From Chloroflexota bacterium (lineage in GTDB: Bacteria > Chloroflexota > Anaerolineae > Promineifilales > Promineifilaceae): a DNA stretch of 46,965 nucleotides. A model generated the notes under the pieces. The model did no database searches. It had not been told where the DNA came from and saw only the letters and a list, made by a program, of their open reading frames with translations. The first letter of the stretch is position 1, and each line of letters begins with the position of its first letter. Location: assembly GCA_018004935.1 (NCBI GenBank), contig JAGNBF010000059.1:1-46965 (forward strand), in the 5' to 3' direction. Position numbers and translations under genes: made by a program. Positions 19,401-23,375 of this stretch are shown here, one piece after another.

Positions 19401-20449
19401 TGGATTCTGGCGAAACTGGGACAGTCGCAGTCACCGTAACCATCCCGGCTGGAGCTACAAGTGGCATAAGTGACATCACCACAGTCACGGCAACTTCCAG
19501 CACCAATCCCAACATCTCAGACATCGCTACCGACACGACTCAAGTACTCAATGTCGGAGCAGGAGTTCTCATCGGCCCAGACCAGCAAGGCCAGGGTACA
19601 CAAGGAAGTGATGTTGTTTATACCCACTGGGTCACAAACACCGGCAATATCACCGACTCCTTCCTGATCAGCCCCATATCCAGCAATGGCTGGTCAACCA
19701 TTGCCAATCCCAACTTCTTTAGCCTGGCACCAGGTGAACGAACGCTGGTGACGGTGACATTGAGCATCCCGGTAGATGCCACAATCGGAACCACAGATGT
19801 AATGACCATTTCTGCCTCGTCCACGACACCACCTAATCCTATTGATACAGCCATAGACCTCACAGAAGTGATTGAAGGGGTTTCTGGGGGCACAGTCTAT
19901 CTGCCCCTGGTCTTAAAACCGTGTGTGCCAACAAATATAGATCTCGTGGTGACGAGTCTGGAGATTGTTCCGGCCAATCCACAGGCTGGTCAACAAGTTA
20001 CAGTACGGATCACAATCCGGAATCAGGGTACGGTTGGCGTAACGGCTGGCAATAACTTCTTCCTGGACTTCTATGTGGATCGGGTACCGGAAATATTAGT
20101 CGCTGGGGATCTGGCCTGGGGTATCCAGGGCAGTTGGATGGCCGCGGGAGCCAGCCGCACCCTTACGGCAAATTACACCTTCACGGCCGGAACACATCAA
20201 TTGTGGGCACAGGTAGACACAGATAACACAGTGGCTGAATGCCCGAATGAGCTAAATAATCTCTTAGGGCCAGTTTCACTGACAGTCACTGGGGCCGCCG
20301 GGCAAGCAATTCCGGTTATTACCCCAATAGCTCCGTCGCCGTTGGATATGCCGCGCCCAACTCCCACCCCCCTGGCTCCCGGCGAACAGGACAACCCGTT
20401 AACGGAATCCACCGGAGATGAGGTTATCAACCCATCCACAACCGAATAA
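7475..20449 (+). CDS. giant exported repetitive protein (beta-helix modules, Ig-like repeats, CARDB-like domain)
   Basis: 4324 residues in one unbroken frame of 12,975 nt. A signal peptide covers residues 1-50 (basic n-region, hydrophobic LIPFLALGMLAGLLVLL, then TAANA). Eight pectin-lyase-fold modules rich in GGGIY/NNTA turns follow, each closing with a choice-of-anchor-Q-type box (F/Y-D-I/M-G-A-D-E) near residues 470, 720, 1300, 1665, 2000, 2415, 2815 and 3378. Most modules open with a C-x-A/I-R box, SIQxAI and a second Cys (GRC/GIC), perhaps a disulfide. Eleven Ig-like repeats marked THTLTNTG..DTF lie in groups of two (about 725-940), two (2818-3040) and seven (3380-4135). Then come VYLPLVLK (about 4140), a CARDB-like domain (4150-4245) and a Pro-rich tail. 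No transmembrane anchor or sorting signal is visible. A secreted adhesin or sheath/matrix protein is likely; enzymatic activity is not evident. AAGG precedes the ATG at loose spacing. About 18 GCGGCCGC sites lie inside. Confidence 0.93.
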   Translation: MKSKTPLSVSTVPARLNPWQKIRPALLIPFLALGMLAGLLVLLNQPTAANAAATLSTPIGSVNTNTTSQTRGRAPLANILYVTTNGSGAVCTIAQPCTLQDAVNASSSGDEIHVAAGLYNDVYGNGVFTQTVQVNKTITLRGGYTSTNWLAEPDPVANETILDGNNQGRVIYIFAAAPTIEGFTIRNGRATIGGGIYKVTIQGSLIQNNRIYNNTAIGGGASGAGIYTQGNDTILNNEIYDNDAVANGAGIYATNSAGSGVVIQNNRIYNNTAGAAGGSTIGGGIFLFSGIMTVDGNEIFGNEANLGGGIGSVPGTTSYLQNNFIYNNRGIVVSTGAGGGILAGGNVHLIHNTIVDNMAPSAGGGGIFAVSAVVHITNSIVASNTGTSNAGIFSSASTISGANNNIFNNATNVTLNGTITSNPRFASYSGDNFHLSASSTALINTGHVVALTNDIDGQLRPFAGGYDIGGDEFYDPALTCFARVNEGPIFTSIQSALATVTQASDIVKVAGRCRDTDTEVVLLSQSLILRGGYTTTDWINQDDGPTIIDAQGVSGRRGIRITAGSPTVDALHITGGTLTSGNGSAIYVSGGANAVLQNLVLYGNTTAGTNGALGVASGTNPTVQFNTIVNNSGIGVRFEGTGAIHNSILYGNSSTAISGGFGHTFNLINVNPQFVNAAANNYHLTALSPAIGAADPNAALSRDFEGNTRPLGNHFDAGADEANEFPAVSFEPGYADEVDRGTVVAIDHVLTNLGTEPDTFTLSGNNNLNWDINFLTTSGLLAPGEGLQVTVVITVPAGALPQQVGVTIVTATSTFNTSVHDTVVDTLTVAQVPGIQFTPTYSNALLPGEAITYTHTLTNTGDYSDTFAVELENDPFGWAELIPDDPFTVTLAAGENTPVVVVVTVPEFAAAGFADTIMIRATSTYSPAITAVVTDTVTAKPTVGTRYVSNSGFDLNNNCTQLLQPCRTVGQAVSQASFGDAIRIATGTYAEADITVNDTMYLSGGWTNNFTAQTFDPTTTVINAAQEARIFSIAPGTQPSFAYLSLENGLSSAVGGAVWIGNGAQPDFDHVHFLNNQSGQGGAIYAEANTNTDLVESRFVDNVASRNGGAFFLVSGSSLISATAFVDNIALGTQELEGGGALYQQAGTLTVLNGLFASNSSAKHGGAIFARNGQATIEFSTIVENTAAGSGSALYSNNAAATLRNSIIANNNSVSGGALFRNTGSIPNSYNLFWNNLPDNGNVTPGSNSVFADPEFADPAYRLSPDSIAVDAADPTTTLEVDFERDARPADSGFDMGYDELAGCLAKRGATIYASIQEAVDAGTGGNLIQVSGICRGAQGQDIGGGVIVSQTVFLTQALIIEGGWNSSFTSNFPLVPTYIDPQGQGRGIYISGTAGVEIHNITIINGDATGLGGGPTGQSAGGGIYNLSSDSYFGQIAIINSTAQVGGGLYLASSTISFTGSAIISGTATIGGGLYNNGGITHLSNSGFLNNTSTGNGGGAYSIGGEFTVLNVVFAENAAASGAGIYLNNSPATLLHLTMYDNNATSNGGGIYQTGNSSTIRNGIFVSNNGASGPAIFITGGTSSIDYNYYYDHLSNPVIGGVLGANSVNTNVTPPGLVDPALGDFHLLDNAAALDIADPNSPVLYDIDLDPRPSNQGFDMGADELAGCYARVDGIIYGSIQRAIQVADPGDQIDVAGRCGGVHTYNAGGTLGVISTTVHITKNVTLEGGWRITYEAQDDVTVIDPGQNGFALFVAPGITSTVKNFHLINGNGNAPGLNGNGGAIYIHNASPQILGNNIYSNTATSGSAIYIDNASPVIGGGNRVYSNTATNGSIYINNTGATATIVNNFISGNTVTNNGAGLYHQAGAANIWHNNFINNEAVNAGGAIYVAAASPNIRNNIILGNAAATTGGIRCNTGATPVINYNDYFTNTGGDVSGAACTTGANGFFVDPLFINAPIGNYNLQDTSPMLDVGDPTMTLLVDYEDRIRPSHQGFDIGAYEFGGCYARNLDTPNTIFGSVQWAVDQAAAGDTIQVDGICYGVNTQTVSGNPTTQNLFINKDITIDGLWNAGLPGSGDGLATLQPQEAGRVVYVASGRVVTLTNILLFNGDANGAGLSNNGGGVYNTGNLILDTVTIRFSLGANGAGIYNVGPLLVNESIIQENNGTNGGGLYNNYSGQTSITGTQIALNVATNSGGGVYQNLGTLLLEDNQINGNIGSVSGGGVYQNTAVLRLLRNTIYSNSASGNGGGIYLNATTGANQVYNNFIYDNEATLGGGLYNATTNTGIWHNTFVDNTATGTNGGAIFSAGGNLVIRNNIVHDNTGTGIHVIAGSPTIGFNNVVGNSAAGYGGTASDSGGGIAQAPDYVNAANRDYHLDFGSSGIDVGDPAAPVAVDIDADNRPNNDEFDMGADEVNACLIRVETAIFTHLQDAINYAEANNFTTVEIARGECRGVRPDPVSGTTLQVGYVRENIHFIGSLRRTDFSDPDDFHNLLIRANSSAINAENQGRVIVIGSSTAVVTFTHVALVNGNAFQANDGNDNGGALYNLNGSVETAEANFCGSQAVDGGGYYGGSSADAYLSGGSIGSCRVAEVSDGDVLIGYDLYSGNSVSGNGGGVFSQGGLDMSNIGIYRNSAGNHGGGVYNTSAAATLINVILYDNLATANGGGLYNTGNSLEIYHNTIRDNNAQNGGGVFNTGTGLVINSTIVATNTATTTGGGIHTVGGNLGYNNFYQNSPNDSTIGVGTAARLGDPGFAAESVFHLAYTSDNIDTADSTLVLPPLNITFDGDLDFRPDAQLAPHNGPWEYRSDIGADEYAKTFLCELLPESQSQAGPAGSTVFHIFNLINKGSFTDTITITLQSSTQGWATLVGGPQAITMAPFSNYTVTLSVAIPLTATTNMADTSVLHCDSHAIPGNSDIGTATTTVELVQGVLVEQDQTAFAFPSEVLTFTHVITNVGNRTEDIQIIPNSGPQFATASLYNLDGSPFFPDTITLDAGEAISLLLQVTMFDDAMGGGVATPGVIARLAAAPTIFDAAQNNITIGFVPGTRYLAASGAVDNSNCTSPNNPCATLQHAVNQALNGDDLLLSAGSYTDYSTRTLGANVIQQTAFVDKDLSITGGYNAGDGYTTFQPITNSVTLDGQGNGRIFYLTSGIDVILTGLFMEHGYEASFGGAIYNTGANLSLQGNWVQQNRAEYGGGIYHLTGTLTINSSVFAHNLSNNEGNTSPGEGGAIYVANGSVILENNTFADNEAVVTSFAPTASGNGGAIFQADGSVNLQNNIFSLNQADGSNGAYYFAPAVNILANDYNLFFGNTPNNGNVFTGTHSFTANPLFADTLYHLGSGSQAIDAGTTAVTQGPDMDGEPRLQGIGIDIGADELTQVATFAFTPVFQSALISSGDQYTYTHILTNTGDFADSYTLAMGHNTTGGTGWGYSLDPLTTNVLDPGESIQVTLVITGANPGYVDTTVITATSTASNLSLVVTDETTISQVAGVNIEPPRMGDGLAGGTVQYTHLVTNTGDGPDSFNLTVASATPPGWVITINPTNTGVLLPGDAAAITVTLQIPLNVTVTLHTATIQAASVVNPAVTDSVVDTTNIYLAGALLEPDHFQVVDPGTVITYNHTLTNTGNVSDTIVLTYTSSLGWLVSVDPMSATLEPGEGTAIVVVVSVPVAAAPGTQDDSIITARSTFNPLITDTATDNTRVTQDHGLTFTPDLTQTVPANTVVVYTHILTNTGNGPDTFAITATSNQGWNVQTPANLTLNEGASATVLVTLTVPTTGPVTDTMQVTATSVISPAYNATVTDTTIVTGPVPIAGVNIEADQIGSGVAGTQVVYQHTITNTGNIPDTFSLTYDSSLNWTVTIVPDSIPLDAGESTTVQVTVNIPGGTASGTADVTTVTATSTFNPTVSDAVIDTTTVNASGGAGVLIEPDNTGADIAGTTVLYQHTITNTGANADTFTLTIASSEGWTVDVGPDNVALDSGETGTVAVTVTIPAGATSGISDITTVTATSSTNPNISDIATDTTQVLNVGAGVLIGPDQQGQGTQGSDVVYTHWVTNTGNITDSFLISPISSNGWSTIANPNFFSLAPGERTLVTVTLSIPVDATIGTTDVMTISASSTTPPNPIDTAIDLTEVIEGVSGGTVYLPLVLKPCVPTNIDLVVTSLEIVPANPQAGQQVTVRITIRNQGTVGVTAGNNFFLDFYVDRVPEILVAGDLAWGIQGSWMAAGASRTLTANYTFTAGTHQLWAQVDTDNTVAECPNELNNLLGPVSLTVTGAAGQAIPVITPIAPSPLDMPRPTPTPLAPGEQDNPLTESTGDEVINPSTTE

Positions 20450-20457
20450 TGGGATAA

Positions 20458-20523
20458 GTAATCGTTCGGCAATAAGTTAGGTGGCTCGGTGGGGACACCA
20501 GCCACAGCGCGTAAGTCCTATAC
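20458..20523. mobile_element. MITE-like element, copy C
   Basis: Starts GTAATCGTTCGGCAATAAG, 8 bp after the stop of the giant gene, preceded by TAA (20455-20457) and followed by TAA (20524-20526), which it shares with the next element. The core GGTGGCTCGGTGGGGACACC is altered and the right end is shortened (66 bp in all). Confidence 0.65.
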
Positions 20524-20526
20524 TAA

Positions 20527-20616
20527 GGGTCCATAAAAGATTAAGTTCCGTCAAGACCTGACAGGTTTTCGGAAACCTGTCAGGTCTAAATCGGGAAGTT
20601 ATATTTTTACGAACCC
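20527..20616. mobile_element. 90-bp MITE-like element, P family copy 2
   Basis: Terminal repeats GGGTCCATAAAA and, read inward from the right, GGGTTCGTAAAA (10 of 12 match). TAA flanks both sides (20524-20526, 20617-20619), inside CTAAG. Centre is the hairpin AGACCTGACAGGTTTT / AAACCTGTCAGGTCT. Near-identical to the element at 28205, where the flanking triplet is TTA. Confidence 0.8.
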
Positions 20617-20671
20617 TAAGTGGTTGTTTCACGGCAACATTCAAGTTGTCGGGAAAGTCACCTTTCCCCGC

Positions 20672-20715
20672 AAAAAAGACCGCTGACGAAATTAAACGTC
20701 AGCGGTCTTTTTGTG
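20672..20715 (+). terminator. bidirectional-looking intrinsic terminator
   Basis: 16-bp perfect stem AAAAAGACCGCTGACG / CGTCAGCGGTCTTTTT around AAATTAAA, with A-run before and T-run after. It lies 220 nt after the giant gene and is the most likely end of its transcript. Confidence 0.85.
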
Positions 20716-20739
20716 TAGCGATATTGGCAATGGGTATCA

Positions 20740-20815
20740 TCGTAACGACTAACCCTCTCGGGGGCTGAGTTTGTCGAATCCCGTTTGCCTTCGACAAGCT
20801 CAGGCAACGGGCTTC
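20740..20815. repeat. TTGTCGAAG-type inverted repeat, copy 4
   Basis: CGTAACGACTAACCCTCTCG, then GGGCTGAGTTTGTCGAATCC and GCCTTCGACAAGCTCAGGC. Followed directly by a truncated relative of the 22669 element (GATTGACGATTAAATAA, then GGCCGGTCTCCTGACCATGC), to about 20885. Confidence 0.65.
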
Positions 20816-20981
20816 GGATTGACGATTAAATAATTAAACATTTGCTGGGGCCGGTCTCCTGACCATGCCCCTCCCAGCAAACAGTCTCTCGCAGGCTGTC
20901 GGAAAAGCCTGGGTTTTACAGTTAGACGACACAAGTCACTTATGTGAATAATGGTCTCTCCAGGCCAAAAACCCTGGTTTT

Positions 20982-21215
20982 ACATCGAATTCGGCGTGCC
21001 TTTACAAGAGAAAAACCTGGTTTCTGAACCTGCTAGAACATCTTGGCGAAAATAGAAACCAGGTTTTTACATCGAATTCGGCGTGCCTTTACAAGAGAAA
21101 AACCTGGTTTCTGAACCTGCTAGAACATCTTGGCGAAAATAGAAACCAGGTTTTTACATCGAATTCCGAGCACTTTATAGGAGAAAAACCTGGTTTCTAA
21201 ACTGGCTAGAGATTT
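20982..21215. repeat. 87-bp tandem repeat, two full units and a degenerate third
   Basis: Units at 20982-21068 and 21069-21155 look identical; a third begins at 21156 and diverges after ACATCGAATTC. Each unit holds AAAAACCTGGTTTCT and, 28 bp on, AGAAACCAGGTTTTT, forming a hairpin like that of repeat R. The preceding 80 bp contain a decayed version (CCCTGGTTTTACATCG). It is non-coding. Confidence 0.85.
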
Positions 21216-21343
21216 ACGCCCAGGTGTACTAGAGGCTTCCGCCCTTATGTACTAGAGGCACAAAAATGCCGATCTGATGATCGGCATATATTGGGGGCCG
21301 CGATGAAGCGTACCAGGGAAACGCTCTTGAGCTAGAACGGTGT

Positions 21344-22093
21344 TCAGGCGTTGTATTTCTTAGTTTTTTGCTGGTGCCATTGCATTGCAACACCCGTCAG
21401 AATAAAACCCACACCGGTAATGGTGAGAATGAGAATAGGCAGGGCTACCGGCGCACCAGAAGCGGGTAAAACGGAGGGACCAGGAGCCGCGGCCGCGCCC
21501 TTACGCACACAAAAATCAACATTTAGCGCTACCGGTTGTTCAGCACTGATCGTCACTGTTTGTGAGGCGGCTGAAGAAATCGTATAACCCGCAGGGGGTT
21601 TGGCCGTGACTTTCCAAGGACCATACCCGGCGGCAACCAAACCATAACTACCATCACTGCCAGATTCCAGGAAAACGGTGTTTTGCCCATCCTGACTCAT
21701 AAATTCGATGATGATACCCGATAAAATCGGTTCGTTTTGCCCCACACATTTACCATCGTTATTTTTATCTTCATACACAGTCCCCCGAATAGAACCCAGA
21801 CTAGATCCGGTAGCTGGCCCGCTTCCGGCGATAGGGGTGTTGGTCGCCCCGGGGATTGGAGTACTGGTCGCCCCAGGGATTGGAGTATTGGTATTTGTAG
21901 GAGTTATACTGGCTGGTGTTACCGGAGTAACGGTAAAGGTAGGTGTTGGTGCGGGGGGCGTTTCATTGGTAGGTGTAGCCCGAGGTGTATTTGTGGGTGT
22001 AGGGTCTCCCTGCGCATGAAGGGGAGAGGGGAAATATAGCGCAACAAAGAAGGCCAAGAACAGAGTAGCGGCCGCGAATCGGTGGAACTTCAT
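21344..22093 (-). CDS. LPASG-anchored surface protein with SdrD-B/Cna-B-like domain
   Basis: 249 residues. A signal peptide (residues 1-28, ending LHAQG) is followed by a Thr/Pro-rich spacer (about 29-95) with a tandem IPGAT(S/N)TP motif. Residues 103-200 form a small beta domain with the repeat signature GTVYEDKNNDGKCVGQNEP...DGSYGL and the ending ALNVDFCV, as in SdrD-B or carboxypeptidase-regulatory-like domains. The C-terminus has LPASG, a hydrophobic stretch and the basic tail QQKTKK, the order of a sortase sorting signal; the same residues could also act as a plain membrane anchor. A GGGAGG box lies about 6 nt before the ATG. No sortase is in the window. It faces the giant gene tail to tail. 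GCGGCCGC sites occur in the signal peptide (AAA) and just before LPASG. Confidence 0.8.
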   Translation of the reverse strand: MKFHRFAAATLFLAFFVALYFPSPLHAQGDPTPTNTPRATPTNETPPAPTPTFTVTPVTPASITPTNTNTPIPGATSTPIPGATNTPIAGSGPATGSSLGSIRGTVYEDKNNDGKCVGQNEPILSGIIIEFMSQDGQNTVFLESGSDGSYGLVAAGYGPWKVTAKPPAGYTISSAASQTVTISAEQPVALNVDFCVRKGAAAAPGPSVLPASGAPVALPILILTITGVGFILTGVAMQWHQQKTKKYNA

Positions 22094-22238
22094 TGAACAC
22101 CTCCCAGGTAACAGGCAATGTGTTGGCGACGAAGGACAAACGGTTAAGACAAGGTTAAAAGTTAATCGTAATTTTATGTCTATTTGACGATTAATTCAAC
22201 CCTATTCAGGAGTAGAGCCATTGCCTACAAAGAACCAC

Positions 22239-22652
22239 TTAACTAATAACAGGACGGAACGCGGCCGCGATGGTAGCCGTGTCGTGAAATTCTTGCCAGC
22301 GTTCAATCTTACCATCTTTTAAGGTAAACCAGTGTGCCCATTCCGTTTCAAAAAAACGATCCGTTGGCCGCACACGCACACGCTCATGCCCCAACACAAC
22401 CACATGGCTACCCGAAGCCATAATTTGTAGAGGGCCAAATAGATGCAATTCACAAGTATCCGTTAGTAAGGCGAACAGAGTCGCTACGGCCTCTTGCCCC
22501 TGGTAATGCCCCGCATAGGGAATATCCTGAGAATGACCCACAAAATGCCATTCCACATTCTCCGTCAATAAGGTCAACATACTTTCTACATCTCCCTGAC
22601 CATAAGCAATATAAAGCTGACGCACAATCTGCACATTATCTGAGTAATTCAT
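22239..22652 (-). CDS. SnoaL-like (NTF2-fold) protein
   Basis: 137 residues, cytosolic, single NTF2-like domain of the SnoaL/ketosteroid-isomerase-related group. It shows the usual order: an N-terminal helix pair (VQIVRQLYIAYGQGDVESML), the strand VEWHFVG, then GHYQGQEAVATLF, the strand HVVVLGHERVR, and the closing WAHWFTLKDGKIERWQEFHD. Members are isomerases, cyclases or binding proteins; no active residue pattern allows a choice, so the substrate is unknown. AGGAGAGG precedes the ATG by 4-5 nt. The preceding minus-strand region contains repeats, so it is probably monocistronic. A GCGGCCGC site lies near the 3' end, read as Ala-Ala-Ala. Confidence 0.85.
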   Translation of the reverse strand: MNYSDNVQIVRQLYIAYGQGDVESMLTLLTENVEWHFVGHSQDIPYAGHYQGQEAVATLFALLTDTCELHLFGPLQIMASGSHVVVLGHERVRVRPTDRFFETEWAHWFTLKDGKIERWQEFHDTATIAAAFRPVIS

Positions 22653-22668
22653 ACCCCTCTCCTATTTA

Positions 22669-22757
22669 GGATTGACGATTAAATAACTTGAATATTTGCT
22701 GTGGCTGGTCTTCTGGCCGTACCACTTTCAGCGAACAAGTTATTTAGTTCTCATTCC
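22669..22757. mobile_element. 89-bp MITE-like element, copy I
   Basis: Begins GGATTGACGATTAAATAACTT and ends AAGTTATTTAGTTCTCATTCC. It is the reverse complement of copy G (6991-7079), same length. The core is GGCTGGTCTTCTGGCCGTACC. Preceded by TTA and followed by TTT. Confidence 0.7.
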
Positions 22758-22941
22758 TTTTGGATGAATGATTACTGCCACGCGGGCAGATCAAGGTTAA
22801 GACCATTCACCATTCTCAACTTTAGCAAACCCATACCCCCCCATACAGACCAAAAACTATTCACTTTGTGTCCATTTCACGCCAGTAACGCAGAAGGTAA
22901 ACGCAGATTAGGGCATTTACCGTTAGGGGAAAAAACAATTT

Positions 22942-22981
22942 GAGCCGTTTTTCGCGGGCGAATGCCCGCGAAAAACGGCTC
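22942..22981. repeat. hairpin cassette H3
   Basis: Perfect 18-bp stem GAGCCGTTTTTCGCGGGC / GCCCGCGAAAAACGGCTC with the tetraloop GAAT. Followed by TTAAAAAGTTCCCCGCCCC and a GGGGGCGGGG complement, the same right flank as cassette H5. Confidence 0.85.
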
Positions 22982-23375
22982 TTAAAAAGTTCCCCGCCCC
23001 TGGGGGCGGGGAAATCCGAGTATGCCATCGCCCTACAGACAAAGGCCTGGTTTTGGGCAACCAATACAAAATCAGATATAGTGTTACGTTTGTAGGGCAA
23101 AACAGTTCATCGTACCCCTCAGTTAACCGCCCTGAAACAGGCCTACAGAACACCCAAATCAAAGTAAAAATTGGTAATTACTAACACCCTCGAGGGCGTG
23201 TATAGTTACATTGTCTCTATCCAGACTGGCTGGAAGATCATCGTTATGCGCTAACATGCGGCCGCAACGCCTGTTTTAATGTGTGTCGAAACATGGATAC
23301 CCATGCCATGTGCCATTCATCCCGCTGTCATCATCGAAAACATTACTATCGCCTATCTACAGGAGGCGTTTAATC

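Larger units (their letters stand above)
20450..21343. other. 894-bp intergenic region between convergent genes
   Basis: Between the giant gene (plus) and the LPASG protein gene (minus). Contains two adjoining MITE-like elements (20458-20523, 20527-20616), an intrinsic terminator (20672-20715), a TTGTCGAAG repeat (20740-20815), a truncated MITE-like piece (20816-20885), the 87-bp tandem repeats (20982-21215) and a small hairpin ATGCCGATC..GATCGGCAT (about 21267-21289) that may end transcription of one or both genes. No gene is seen. Confidence 0.65.
22653..23375. other. 723-bp divergent intergenic region
   Basis: Between two divergent genes. Holds MITE-like copy I (22669-22757), hairpin cassette H3 (22942-22981) with its GGGGCGGGG flank, a half-copy of the element ending TGTATAG(C/T)TAC (about 23189-23215, compare 42502-42610) and one GCGGCCGC at about 23259. 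No convincing promoter pair and no gene. The frame of the ATPase stays open from 23283 but has no ribosome binding site there. Confidence 0.6.

Noticed and set aside
20982-21215. CRISPR array
   Set aside because: The 87-bp units are contiguous and identical, with no variable spacers and no cas genes nearby.
21344-22093. Autotransporter or outer-membrane role of the surface proteins
   Set aside because: No beta-barrel domain is seen in the giant protein or in the LPASG protein; anchors are lipoprotein, membrane-helix or sorting type.
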